From F1-120-MAGs238 sp964484185 (GTDB lineage: Bacteria; Planctomycetota; Phycisphaerae; Phycisphaerales; UBA1924), in assembly GCA_964484185.1 (NCBI GenBank), contig CAZAEQ010000046.1, forward strand, positions 1 to 31,184: 31,184 nucleotides of DNA. The letters are read 5' to 3'. Both the position numbers and the translations under genes were made by a program. Of the stretch, positions 1-9,300 are shown in pieces. The notes beneath the pieces were generated by a model. That model was not told where the DNA came from, ran no database searches, and worked only from the letters and a program-made list of their open reading frames with translations. The number at the start of each line of letters is the position of its first letter. The stretch's first letter is position 1.

Positions 1-188
1 ATCCCCAGTGATCCGCAGGTTTTGGCTTGATTGTCTGCGTAGACGCGTGAGGAATTGTCGCCGCCGTCTACGAGGACCGCGTCAAGTCGAACAGTCATTC
101 CCTTGGCACGCAACGCGGCGACCCGAGCAGCAATTTGCTCGCGAAAGGTCTTGGCCAGAGAGAGCCCGTCGATAATTCGTGCTGCCAT
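1..188 (-). CDS. folD: FolD, methylenetetrahydrofolate dehydrogenase/cyclohydrolase (N-terminal part, cut by window edge)
   Basis: Only the first 62 codons lie in the window; the gene runs off the left edge on the minus strand. The translation MAARIIDGLSLAKTFREQI followed by LDAVLVDGGDNSSRVYADNQ and AKTCGSLG matches the FolD N-terminus (E. coli begins MAAKIIDGKTIAQ and later has IYVASKRKACEEVGF). FolD makes 10-formyl-THF from 5,10-methylene-THF through NADP-linked oxidation and cyclohydrolysis in the cytoplasm. The ATG at 188 aligns with the E. coli start; an in-frame ATG at 215 would add nine residues. Tyr50 is kept, but residue 54, the catalytic Lys of the family, is Gln (codon CAA). It is divergent from the response regulator, about 58 bp away. 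The family call is firm; activity is uncertain because of the Lys-to-Gln change and the missing C-terminus. Confidence 0.85.
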   Translation of the reverse strand, partial: MAARIIDGLSLAKTFREQIAARVAALRAKGMTVRLDAVLVDGGDNSSRVYADNQAKTCGSLG

Positions 189-246
189 GGGCGATGGTAG
201 CGGGCGAGCGGGCATAGAAAACCTCTGCGGGTAGTTGCCTAGGGTA

Positions 247-885
247 ATGGCGATGGAAAATGGCTTGACAACCCCGGGTGTTACTGTGCCAATTTCGATT
301 GTCGCACTCGATGACGATGACGATTTTCGGCAGTTTCTGGTGAGCACGCTCGAAGAGCGGCGGCATGAAGTGCGGGCAGTGGGGACGCCGGAGGAGCTGT
401 ACAGCGCGTGCGAAGCGAGATTGCCGGATGTTGTGCTTCTGGATATGAAAATGGGGCGACATTCGGGCGAGGATGTGCTGTCAGAACTGCGTAAGCGGTG
501 GGCGAAATTGTGCGTGATTGTGGTAACTGGATATCCATCGATGGATTCCATGCGGCAGACGTTCAAGCAGGATGTTTTTGATTATCTGGCCAAACCATTT
601 TCGAATGAAGATTTGTTCAAATCTCTTGAGCAGGCGACTCGTGCCTTGGGGCTTGGGCAAACTCCGGAAGATCGGTTGAGGCGGGAGCTGGGTCGGTCGT
701 TGCGCCTGGCACGCGTTGAAAAGGGGTGGACCCTGAAAGACCTAAGCGAGGCATCCAATTTGAGTGTGAGCCAGCTGAGTTCGATCGAACGTGGTACTCA
801 TTTGCCGAGCCTTGAATCGTTGCTTGCGATCGCGGGTGCGCTTGGCGTGAAGCCCAGTGGATGGTTGGTCCAAGCCGGTCTATAG
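247..885 (+). CDS. Response regulator with receiver domain and XRE-type HTH output
   Basis: A cytoplasmic signalling protein of about 212 residues. The N-terminal half is a CheY-like receiver: an acidic cluster (LDDDDDF), the phosphoacceptor Asp in VVLLDMKMG (about residue 66), the switch Thr in VVTGYPS, and the invariant Lys in YLAKPF. After a short linker the C-terminal 60 residues form a Cro/C1 (XRE) helix-turn-helix: LRLARVEKGWTLKDLSEASN, then LSVSQLSSIERG. Most response regulators use winged-helix, NarL or Fis outputs; XRE outputs are uncommon. No histidine kinase is in the window. ATGs at 247 and 253 both follow an AGGG at 242-245; an upstream TTG (235) is less likely. The 3' end overlaps the annotated lpxB start by 25 bp, so the two may be co-transcribed. 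The DNA target is unknown. Confidence 0.88.
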   Translation: MAMENGLTTPGVTVPISIVALDDDDDFRQFLVSTLEERRHEVRAVGTPEELYSACEARLPDVVLLDMKMGRHSGEDVLSELRKRWAKLCVIVVTGYPSMDSMRQTFKQDVFDYLAKPFSNEDLFKSLEQATRALGLGQTPEDRLRRELGRSLRLARVEKGWTLKDLSEASNLSVSQLSSIERGTHLPSLESLLAIAGALGVKPSGWLVQAGL

Positions 886-2174
886 GTCCGGACGAGATCG
901 CGAGACTGGTTTCAAACTGCTACCCTCGTGTGAGCGTGGAAGAGAAGCGTGAAACTTCGAGCGGGGAAAGCGGCTTTAGCGGGCCGTGCGATCTTCTATT
1001 TACCGCTTTTGAGCCTTCGGGCGATGAACACGCGTCGAAGGTCATTGCCGAAATCAAGCGGCGGAGGCCAGAACTCACAATTTGCGGCTGGGGCGGGCCC
1101 AAGATGCAGAAGGCAGGCGCGCTCATCATCGAGCGAACTGGGGACGATGCAGTCATGGGAATGCCGGGGATCGCGAAGATTCGCGAACATCAGCGGATCA
1201 ACGAGCGGATAGAAGAGTGGGTGAAGGTGCATCCGGTCGCATTGCACGTTCCGGTTGATTCGCCCGCGGCAAATTTCCCGGTCTGCGAAATCACTAAAAA
1301 GAGCGGGTCGCGGGTGGTTCACCTTGTGGCGCCGCAGATCTGGGCCTGGGGCCGGTGGCGCATTCATAAACTGCGGCGGCTGACGGATCTGGTGCTGTGT
1401 CTTCTCCCCTTTGAAGAAGAGTTTTTTTCCAAGAGGAACGTACCGGCCAAATTTATTGGGCACATGTTGTTTGATGAGCCGCTGAACAATGCGGAACTGG
1501 CGCATCTTGGAGCGAGCTTTCCGCAGGGTTCACCTCGGATTGCGTTAATGCCAGGGTCTCGGCCGGCAGAGCTTGCTTCGAACTTTCCGTTGATCCTGGA
1601 CATTGTCCGCACGTTGAAATCAGAAATGCCGGGCCTGGTCGCAATGGTCGCGGTCACGCGGGAGCCAGTGGTGGGGGTGCTGCGGAGCATCGCCAGAGAG
1701 TGGTGCCAGCAACGCGGGGAGCCAGTGGAGGCGAGCGGGTGGCCACTTGGCCTGTCGCACGCTGTAGGGGCGACTGATGCGATTATTCACTGGAGTGAGC
1801 TTGCGCTGGTGAAATCGGGCACTGTGACCTTGCAGGTGGCTAAACATCGCAAGCCGATGGTGATTTTCTACAGAAAAACGAACCCGGTCGCGTACATGCT
1901 GGCAAAAATGATCTCCAGCACCAAGTTCTTTACGCTTCCCAATGTTATCGCGCACAAGGAAATTGTGCCTGAGTTTGTGCCGTATTACGGGGGGCCTGAG
2001 CCGATTATACAGACAGCCCGTGAGCTTTTGACCAAGCCTGAAGAGGCCGAGGCACAGAAGCAGTTGATTGATGGAGTTTTGGAGAAGTTTGCCGGGCAAT
2101 TTGCATCGGGAATTGCTGCCGATGCAATTCTGGGAGTTCTGGACGGGAGCAGAGCCAGAACACAGGTAAGCTGA
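861..2174 (+). CDS. lpxB: LpxB, lipid-A-disaccharide synthase
   Basis: A GT19 glycosyltransferase that joins UDP-2,3-diacylglucosamine and lipid X into the lipid A disaccharide at the inner face of the cytoplasmic membrane. Family landmarks in order: FEPSGDEH (usually GExSGD), CGWGGPKMQKAG, VMGMPGI, a VDSPAANF stretch (IDxPDFN in relatives), VHLVAPQIWAWGRWRI, LPFEEEFF, FIGHMLFD, ALMPGSR, and a C-terminal sugar-nucleotide region with KSGTVTLQVAKHRKPMVIFY and LPNVIA. The first ~42 residues are not conserved; the ATG at 861 overlaps the preceding gene and a GTG at 930 is a good alternative. At 437 residues it is longer than the usual ~380. It shows that the organism makes a lipid A type molecule, in line with lptD and wzm/wzt in the same window. 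Confidence 0.88.
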   Translation: MVGPSRSIGPDEIARLVSNCYPRVSVEEKRETSSGESGFSGPCDLLFTAFEPSGDEHASKVIAEIKRRRPELTICGWGGPKMQKAGALIIERTGDDAVMGMPGIAKIREHQRINERIEEWVKVHPVALHVPVDSPAANFPVCEITKKSGSRVVHLVAPQIWAWGRWRIHKLRRLTDLVLCLLPFEEEFFSKRNVPAKFIGHMLFDEPLNNAELAHLGASFPQGSPRIALMPGSRPAELASNFPLILDIVRTLKSEMPGLVAMVAVTREPVVGVLRSIAREWCQQRGEPVEASGWPLGLSHAVGATDAIIHWSELALVKSGTVTLQVAKHRKPMVIFYRKTNPVAYMLAKMISSTKFFTLPNVIAHKEIVPEFVPYYGGPEPIIQTARELLTKPEEAEAQKQLIDGVLEKFAGQFASGIAADAILGVLDGSRARTQVS

Positions 2175-2228
2175 ATCAGGTGCGGAGCGCCGATTGCCAG
2201 TTTCATTGTAACAGTTGAACAAGGACGT

Positions 2229-2789
2229 TCACTGCTTTTCTAGAACCTCGCCCTGAGATCGCTCTGCCAGGAGATTGATGTTTTCGATGGCAGAGAGGAG
2301 GCAGGAGGCCTCAGATTTCTTGATGGTCTTTTTGATGTACCAGGGCAGTGGAAGAATGGTGAGCGGAAGATACCACCACCAAGTCTGAATCGTGTACGCG
2401 GGGAAGTAGATTCGAAGGAGCGAATGGGTAAGGGTGACGCCGGGCCAGATCGAAAAGATGATGAGGGCGGCGAAAATGAGAGGCATCTTGGGGAGCAGAC
2501 GGGTGGTAAACGAAATTATTGTGAGACCGGAATCTGTTGACGCCGTTGCGGTCATGACACGGTCGAACGGCGCTCCAAAGAGGAGGGTTGCGAAATAGGT
2601 GTCGGTCTTTTCAAAGCCGGGGAGCTTTCCATCTTTGGAGGCGGCATCCGCCGCAGAGAAGACGGCGGCAGGGGAGAGTTTCGTGCGGATAGTCGGGAGG
2701 TCCTGCAACGCCTTGCGGATTTCAGCCATTGATGGCGCGGCTGGAACAGGATCTGATGGAGTCACGTTTGAAGGAGAGGTTTGAGTCAT
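2229..2789 (-). CDS. Hypothetical membrane protein with two predicted transmembrane segments
   Basis: I do not recognise a family. The first ~80 residues are soluble and rich in Pro, Ser, Thr and Ala, with a helix resembling MAEIRKALQDLPTIRTKLSP. Two hydrophobic segments follow, around LPKMPLIFAALIIFSIWPG and TWWWYLPLTILPLPWYI, separated by a short loop. The tail is charged and helical (KKTIKKSEASCLLSAIENI). This suggests an inner-membrane protein with both ends on the same side. The start is taken at ATG 2789; a GTG at 2807 would add six residues, and neither has an obvious Shine-Dalgarno site. It converges with lpxB (54-bp gap) and diverges from the next gene. Confidence 0.6.
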   Translation of the reverse strand: MTQTSPSNVTPSDPVPAAPSMAEIRKALQDLPTIRTKLSPAAVFSAADAASKDGKLPGFEKTDTYFATLLFGAPFDRVMTATASTDSGLTIISFTTRLLPKMPLIFAALIIFSIWPGVTLTHSLLRIYFPAYTIQTWWWYLPLTILPLPWYIKKTIKKSEASCLLSAIENINLLAERSQGEVLEKQ

Positions 2790-2924
2790 GTGGGCTGGTG
2801 TGGGCACGATAATTGCGGATTGGAACGTGGAAGATAGATTATCGGCCCGTCGTGGTCAGCACTTTTGGAAAGACCGGAATAAGTTGACCATTGTGGCACG
2901 CAAATTGCCGGTCAGGCCTTTCGC

Positions 2925-3491
2925 ATGATGCGCAACCCTCCACACCCTCCACGGACTGGTGAAAACACGATTCGCAGTGGCCCATCGTTGAGATTGGTCA
3001 CCGGCGATGTTGAATCGACGCCACGCCCGGTGCGGGCAGCGAACGGGCTCACTATTGAATCAGGCGCCAAAGCGCCCCTGAGCCGGGCTGCGGAAGAGAC
3101 CATGAAACGGCGGCGGATGGAAGTGGCTCGGGAGAACCACGCCGCGAGCGCACTTGATGCAGATGATGCACGATGGGTGTTTGCTGTCCTGGTTTCCAAA
3201 GTACTGGATGGCGGCAGAGCTGCGATACTGGCTCCGGATCGTCGCCGACTCCTGATGGTGAACGCACGAGAGATGGGGCTTCGGGAGTTTGATGCGAACC
3301 TGGTGATCGCGATCGTGCAGGATTGCGTGCGAACTGGCCATGAGAGACTGTGCCCCAAGACCGAGGCGAGGCTGGCGATGGTGCGTGAGGCACAACCCGC
3401 GATTGCTATCAAATTGTGGCAGTTTGTGGCCGCGGGAGTTGTTGCTGGAAGCGCGATAGCCGGAATGGTTATTATGTGGCTGCGGGGTTGA
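2925..3491 (+). CDS. Hypothetical protein with a C-terminal membrane anchor
   Basis: A 188-residue protein of unrecognised family. The N-terminal ~65 residues look disordered (Pro, Arg, Thr rich). A compact helical core follows (ADDARWVFAVLVSKVLDGGR, then APDRRRLLMVNAREMGLREF and DANLVIAIVQDCVRTG). The last ~25 residues are one hydrophobic helix ending in WLRG, which suggests a tail-anchored protein whose soluble part faces the cytoplasm. Coding is supported by an uninterrupted frame, typical codon use and the coherent domain layout. ATGs at 2925 and 2928 are both possible, and the N-terminus may really begin downstream. Confidence 0.6.
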   Translation: MMRNPPHPPRTGENTIRSGPSLRLVTGDVESTPRPVRAANGLTIESGAKAPLSRAAEETMKRRRMEVARENHAASALDADDARWVFAVLVSKVLDGGRAAILAPDRRRLLMVNAREMGLREFDANLVIAIVQDCVRTGHERLCPKTEARLAMVREAQPAIAIKLWQFVAAGVVAGSAIAGMVIMWLRG

Positions 3492-3557
3492 GCACAGAAG
3501 AACAATTTGCATCAGTTTGAAATCCCATATAAGATGTGCTTCGATCAAAAAGAGCAC

Positions 3558-3564
3558 AAAGGGG
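3558..3564 (+). promoter_or_regulatory. Shine-Dalgarno site deciding the start at 3571
   Basis: AAAGGGG lies six bases before ATG 3571 and overlaps the point where ATG 3565 would need its spacer. It is one of few clear ribosome binding sites in the left half of the window. Confidence 0.6.
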
Positions 3565-3570
3565 ATGCTG

Positions 3571-3963
3571 ATGAATAATTTGAAGTTTGTTTCCATCATG
3601 ATGATGTGTGGAGTTGGTGTTGGGTTCGCCTTGTTTGGGATAGCTTACTATTTTCGAGAGTCTTTCATTGTTGTTGGCGATGTTGGATTCAGCGAAGCAA
3701 TGGCGTGGTCGGTGTTGATTCTGGCATTGCCAGCGCTTGCCATTGGCTGGGGCTTGTCTTTCGTCTTGTCGGACCTGACTGAATCAAACGATTGGAAGCT
3801 GTGGGTTGGAATCGTGTTGTTCGGTATGTCAGTCGCCGGAACTTCACTGCTGCTTGAGTATACATTCCTTCCGCTGAGCTTCAAGGGACTATTGCCAACA
3901 ACGATTCTGGCGGGGTTGACCGCGCCGTTTCCGCTGGCGTTTCGCGCTTGGATGGAGGAATAG
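3571..3963 (+). CDS. Small hypothetical membrane protein, four predicted transmembrane helices
   Basis: A 130-residue hydrophobic protein with four predicted membrane helices: FVSIMMMCGVGVGFALFGIA, MAWSVLILALPALAIGWGL, WVGIVLFGMSVAGTSLLLEY and LLPTTILAGLTAPFPLAFRA. No recognised family. The start at ATG 3571 is chosen because AAAGGGG at 3558-3564 sits six bases upstream; ATG 3565 is too close to that site. The gene is slightly richer in A+T than its neighbours. It converges with the HIT gene, whose stop codon is 12 bp away, leaving no room for a separate terminator. Confidence 0.65.
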   Translation: MNNLKFVSIMMMCGVGVGFALFGIAYYFRESFIVVGDVGFSEAMAWSVLILALPALAIGWGLSFVLSDLTESNDWKLWVGIVLFGMSVAGTSLLLEYTFLPLSFKGLLPTTILAGLTAPFPLAFRAWMEE

Positions 3964-3975
3964 TCGCGAGTCGGT

Positions 3976-4386
3976 TCAGATTCCTGACGCGATTGACTTC
4001 TGAAGTTCAATCGCTTTCGCCGGGTCGAGTTTGCTCGACGGCCACACGATTCCCAGTCCGGCATTTTCCAGCTTGGGAATGATGTGGAAATGTACATGCA
4101 TCACAGCTTGATGAGCCTCTGCACCATTATTCTGCAGCAGGTTGTAGGCAGTGGCTCCGGTCGCCTTCATGACCGCTCGAGCGATTCGCGGAAGGACGCG
4201 GCCAACTGCGGCCGCAGAATCATCGGAAAGTTGGTCAAGTGTCGCTTTGGCTTCTTTGGGGATTACCAGGGTGTGGCCGGGAGAAAGCGGGAAAACATCC
4301 AGAAATGCGAGAACCTTGTCATCTTCATAGAGCTTGTAGCAGGGGATTTCGCCGCGGATGATTCTGGAAAATATGGTCTCTGACAT
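3976..4386 (-). CDS. HIT-family nucleotide-binding protein
   Basis: A 136-residue histidine-triad protein. It begins SETIFSRIIRGEIPCYKLYE, typical of bacterial HinT-like proteins, and continues LAFLDVFPLSPGHTLVIPK and YNLLQNNG, ending in the triad HVHFHIIP (His97, His99, His101). Such proteins hydrolyse nucleoside phosphoramidates or related dinucleotides in the cytoplasm; the exact substrate cannot be read from sequence. The ATG at 4386 gives the family-standard N-terminus; a longer frame exists upstream but matches nothing. It is divergent from mutL, with about 48 bp between start codons. Confidence 0.92.
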   Translation of the reverse strand: MSETIFSRIIRGEIPCYKLYEDDKVLAFLDVFPLSPGHTLVIPKEAKATLDQLSDDSAAAVGRVLPRIARAVMKATGATAYNLLQNNGAEAHQAVMHVHFHIIPKLENAGLGIVWPSSKLDPAKAIELQKSIASGI

Positions 4387-4434
4387 GGTGAAAGAGTAGC
4401 CAAAAGCGGCGACGAAAGTGCGTTGTCGAGAGCC

Positions 4435-6378
4435 ATGCGACAGGGAATTGCGGCGGTAGGATTGGGTGTGGCACACTCACCGACAACAACTGAGCCTGGA
4501 TTTGAGACTGGGGCGGCGCCGGTCGCAGGCCCAGCGCGAATCCGGCCGCTATCGCCGCTGGTTGCGAGTCAGATCGCTGCTGGCGAAGTGGTGGAACGCC
4601 CCGCCAGTGTTGTCAAGGAACTGCTCGAAAACGCTCTGGACTCCGGGGCCACTCGCATCGTCATGGAGATCGAGCAGGGCGGCATTGAACTTATCCGCGT
4701 CACCGATGATGGGTGCGGAATTGTGGCTGAAGACCTGCCTCTGGCATTCGCCGCTCATGCGACGAGCAAAGTGAAGGAGTCGGCGGAGCTTGAACGGATC
4801 GGGACACTCGGGTTTAGAGGCGAGGCCGTGGCGTCGATCGCAAGCGTGTCTCGAATGCTGATTCGCACGCGACGAGCCGGCGATGTCGAAGCCCACGAAC
4901 TGTCTTGCGATGGAGATGCGCTGGGGTCAGTGAAGCCCGCCGCGGGATCGCATGGAACAAGCGTGACCGTGCGTACGCTGTTTTTTAATACTCCTGCACG
5001 CCGCAAGTTTCTGCGGACAATACCAACCGAACAAGGACGCTGTCTGGAGGCGTTTGAGAACGCGGCGATGGCCCATCCGGCGATTGGATTCAAGGCCGTG
5101 GTAGACGGGAAGATTGCCTATGACCTTGCGAGCGGTCAGGGGCCGCGCGATCGCATGCTGGAAGTTCTTGGTAAGGAGCTTTCCGGAGAGTTGCTGGATG
5201 TTCACGCAGATGAACACGACGATGTCCGAGGCGTGACCCTCTGGGGTGTTGTGGGAAAGCCCTCGATCGCGCGTGCAACAAACAAAGCTCAGCATGTGTT
5301 TGTCAATGGCCGCCCGGTGCGGGATCGGACGATCATGCACGCTATCGGCGAAGGCTTCCGCGGCCTGATCGAGCCTGGAAAGTACCCGACCGCGGTGATC
5401 ATGATTGATATGAATCCCGCGCTGGTGGATGTCAATGTTCATCCCCAGAAAGCTGAGGTACGGTTCAGAGATTCTTCGCTCGTTCACAGTGCGGTTTTGC
5501 ACAGCGTCCGCCGAAGCCTGCGTGATGCCGATCTGACGCCGCTGTTTCAAATAGGCCGGCCGGTGTATGGGGATGAGACTCGAGCCATCAGCCCCGGTCC
5601 AAATGGAACCATTGAATGGGCTCCACCGACGCCAGAAGTGCGGCAACAAGCCGCGAGACAGTTCGTCGAGTTCTTTCAGAAAACCCTCCCAGCGCGGCCG
5701 CAGAACAGCTTCAGCTATGAATCCATGCGCACAACTATGGAGGCGTCAAAGTCCGAAGAGCAACCCGCGCTGGTCGAAGTCCCTGTGCCAGAGAAGCAGA
5801 TATTGCAGGTACACAAGACGTTTCTTGTCACACAGGACGACCAGGGTGTCCTGATAGTTGACCAGCATGCGCTGCACGAGCGCGTGATGTTTGAATTCCT
5901 GCTTGAGCGCATGACGAGCGGCTCGCTGGAAAGTCAGCGAATGCTTGTTCCGGCGGTGGTCTCGACAACATCCTCGCGCGTCGACCTGCTGCCGCAGCTG
6001 AAGGAACTACTTGCAAAGATGGGTATTGAGGCTGAAGCGATGGGACCTACGAGTGTCGGAGTTCACGCCTTCGCGACATTCTTGTTTGACGCTGGGGTCG
6101 ATCCGGGCGACTTTGTTGGAGAGCTGCTTGAGCGGGCGGAAAGCGATGAGACCTTTCGAGGTTTGAAGATGGCCTCTGAAGAAGCGATGCGCGATATCGT
6201 GAACATGATGGCATGCAAAGCGGCTGTCAAAGCGGGTGACAGATTGAGTCAGGGCGAACTTGCTGAACTCATGGATCTTCGCGGCGCGGTAGACCGCGCA
6301 AGTAATTGCCCGCATGGTCGGCCCACAACAGTGCGGCTCACCATTAAGGATCTGGAAAAACTCTTTGGTCGAATCTGA
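4435..6378 (+). CDS. mutL: MutL, DNA mismatch repair protein with endonuclease motif
   Basis: MutL couples mismatch recognition by MutS to strand incision. The GHKL ATPase domain follows a ~35-residue non-conserved leader: IRPLSPLVASQIAAGEVVER (about residues 36-55), TDDGCGI (90-96), GFRGEA (126-131) and FFNTPARRKF (183-192). VDVNVHPQKAEVRF (331-344) marks the transducer domain. A Pro/Ser-rich linker leads to a C-terminal domain with the metal-binding endonuclease motif DQHA-x2-E-x4-E (476-487), ACK (593-595) and CPHGRP (625-630). This is the latent-nicking type found in bacteria without MutH. ATG 4435 is preferred over an upstream TTG; 647 residues is normal. No mutS is in the window. Confidence 0.95.
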   Translation: MRQGIAAVGLGVAHSPTTTEPGFETGAAPVAGPARIRPLSPLVASQIAAGEVVERPASVVKELLENALDSGATRIVMEIEQGGIELIRVTDDGCGIVAEDLPLAFAAHATSKVKESAELERIGTLGFRGEAVASIASVSRMLIRTRRAGDVEAHELSCDGDALGSVKPAAGSHGTSVTVRTLFFNTPARRKFLRTIPTEQGRCLEAFENAAMAHPAIGFKAVVDGKIAYDLASGQGPRDRMLEVLGKELSGELLDVHADEHDDVRGVTLWGVVGKPSIARATNKAQHVFVNGRPVRDRTIMHAIGEGFRGLIEPGKYPTAVIMIDMNPALVDVNVHPQKAEVRFRDSSLVHSAVLHSVRRSLRDADLTPLFQIGRPVYGDETRAISPGPNGTIEWAPPTPEVRQQAARQFVEFFQKTLPARPQNSFSYESMRTTMEASKSEEQPALVEVPVPEKQILQVHKTFLVTQDDQGVLIVDQHALHERVMFEFLLERMTSGSLESQRMLVPAVVSTTSSRVDLLPQLKELLAKMGIEAEAMGPTSVGVHAFATFLFDAGVDPGDFVGELLERAESDETFRGLKMASEEAMRDIVNMMACKAAVKAGDRLSQGELAELMDLRGAVDRASNCPHGRPTTVRLTIKDLEKLFGRI

Positions 6379-6390
6379 TGACTCCCGTCG

Positions 6391-9300
6391 TCAGCGGGAC
6401 GAGCCAGGCAGGCCGCCAAAGCTGCGGCTTCCGGCACCTGAGCCGCCGGTTCCGATCGGCCGGAACAGGACGCCAAATCCGGTAACACCGGTAATGGCGT
6501 TGTAGCTGACATCGAAGCCGAAGATGACGGAGGTTGATTGACGCTGGAGGTTGAACGTCACCGTCTGGAACGTTCCGTCTTTGAGCCCGTAACTGGCCAG
6601 TGAACCAACTGTATATTTGGATGACAGGCGATAATGGCCGCCGAAATCGAGGAACTGCGAGTTCTGACTGTTGATGTGGCGCAGTTCGGCAAAGGTGGCA
6701 AAGTCGATCCCATGTTCAAGGAGGAAACCAGCGCTTGAGCGGGCGGACTGGTGCTGCTCAAAGTCGTAAATATTGCTGCCGGTAATTGCCAGGGAATCCG
6801 TGGCCTGCCATGCGGCATCTGTCACGAAGAACTCCCCGACTTCTGAAAGCTCTGGGCGGGGATCGTAGAAACGGCGAAGCGGTGATTCGCGATCGGCATC
6901 GCGTGACGAGACGATGTAGTCTGTGTCAAGTCTGAAAACATCGACGCTGCGCGTTTTATCGGCATTTCCGCGGCGTGTTTGCCATGTCTGATGAAGGCCG
7001 ATCCGTGCCTGACTTCCTTCAGCGAGAGATTCAACGGCATCGTCGTAGACCGGAAGCGTGGTTCGGTCTCGGTTGGTTCCCGCAGTCCAGAGCGTGACTC
7101 CGGGTTCAATGATGTGCCGCATGCGATTCAGGTCGAAGAACTGCGAGCTGACCGAGTCATCAACGTGTTGAAGTGTGGTGCTGATGCGAGTGCCAGCGGC
7201 TCCCCAGAAACGAGTCTTGTCGGAATCGCTGCCGCCAGCGTATTTATTGAAACCGCTGTCGTAGCTGGTCACGCGGCCAACTACAAATGGATTGATATTC
7301 ACCGGACCAGCGACAAGCTGACTGGAGAACTCCTGACGAGTATCAGCTCGCATGACATTTGACTGGAACGTACCTTCGGCGCGAAGCCGATCGGCGATAG
7401 TCTGATTTCCGTTGATCCCGAACGCCTTCTGCGCAAGAGTGTTGTTGGCAAATCCACGCTCGTACGCAAAGGGCTTATCAAAGTTCATGCCCATAACACC
7501 TACACGGTACTCGTGAGTCCACGTAAGCAGGCCCGGCGACTGCTCGGCGAGCAAGTCGTCGATGAGCCGCGTGTATGTGATTTCCGGGAGTTTGTCGACT
7601 GAGTAGCCCTGACTCTGAAGCAGATATTCGTTCGCAACAAAGTCGTTGAGCGATGTCTTGGCTTGAAGCGTGAGGTACGAATTGTGCGTGCGCTTCACGG
7701 CGAGCATCTGGGTCGTGAATTCGCGGCGTGTTTCCTGCAGCTGCTGATAGAAGGCATCAACAAAGGCCTCATCGCCGATGTACGAAGCCTCGGTGAATAG
7801 CGTCCACTGATCATCAATGCGCCAGCGATTGTCGGCCAGGATCATGCCGCGAACGCCGCCATTTCTGTCAATTTTGGTGCCTGGAGCGAGCACGTCGGTT
7901 CCGCGATCATCGACCAGTCCATAGGCAAAGACCGAACCCTCCGCCTCTTTGCCGGTCCAGGCCAAGTTGGTTCCAAGCCCGAGCCCGCGTTCGGAATAGA
8001 CATCAGTTGAAATATCAGCGTTGAAATCATCAGGACGTTTGCGACCGAGCAGGCCGTAGAGATTCCAGCGGACTTTTGCGGCAAACCCACTTGCATTGGA
8101 GTTCTCAAGTCGAACATCGCGGGTTGGCATATTGCCGGGATCGCCAGTGAAGCCGGGGAAATATGCGATCGGAAGGCCGTACGCGCGAATGGTCATGCCG
8201 CGGGCATCTACCTGTGAGCCGGATGGGATATCAGAAAGTGGCGTTCCGTCTATTGATTCAATGATGGTGGGCGAGGTAGGTTCAGCAATCGCAAGCGGGA
8301 TCGAAGGTTCATCGCGACGTGTGATTGTGACGGAGCGAGCACCAAGTGAAAGATCCGGATCAAAGAACGCCGTTGTTGAAAGCCTGGCGTTTTCAGCGCT
8401 GAATGTGTCTTGCGATTCCTGGCGAACCGCATCGGCACGGACATACAGGGGCAGTGATCGCTTCTGATCAAATGTCCAATACGTGGCATCAAGGACAATG
8501 CCCTTGTTCATCTGAAGGTCGTAAAACACCTTCTGGCCACGAAGGTTGTTCTTGCCATCACTGATACTGACAGCGCCTTCGAGGTATATGCCGCGGACTT
8601 TGTCTGCACCGACGCGACCAGCCTGTGCTAGCGGCGAAGGGTCCATAAAAACGACAGCTCGCTGGGCCGTCATTTCCAGTGTGCGATCAGCAGTGGCGTC
8701 AATGTACTGGACAATCACGCCGCCGGATGCGATGAGAGAGTTCTCATCTTTGCCACCCTGGAAGGTAATGTCTTTGGAAGAAACTGAGACCACGCCAGTC
8801 TTGACAAAAATCGGGGCATCGCCTGTATTTGTCGGGCTTGGTGGCAGAGTTACGGTGGCAGCTGGAACGGGCGATGGCGTGGGAGATGGGGCCGCGGTCG
8901 GTTGTGCAGGTGCGCTTGGCGCCGGCGAAGTTGCAACGTCGCTCGGCTGATCAGCAATGGTCGGTTGAGGTGGCACTGCCGCTGGTCCCTGTACTTTGGG
9001 CGCGGGAGTAGTTGCAACGGGTTTGGGTGCGGCGATCGGAGGCGTCTTTTGATCAGTTGAAGGAGCAGAAGTCGCGGGCTTCTGGACGACTGGTGTTTGC
9101 GTGTCATCAAAGCGCCGCTGTGGCGCTGATGGGCGGGTCGGCGCGGTTGCAGTCTGGGCCGACTCTGGCTTCTCGCTGGTATCCAGGGCACGCTTGGTAT
9201 TGCGCGCTGTTGCCTGTTCAAACTGAATGACGGGATGCTTCCGCGGCAGTGGGGGCAAACTGGCGCTGCGTGCAGGCTGCTGAGTCGACCGAGTCTGTCG

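Noticed and set aside
8815..9297. The lptD linker as a frameshift or a separate gene
   Set aside because: The frame is continuous through it and both flanks are beta-rich parts of the same family, so it is an in-frame linker.
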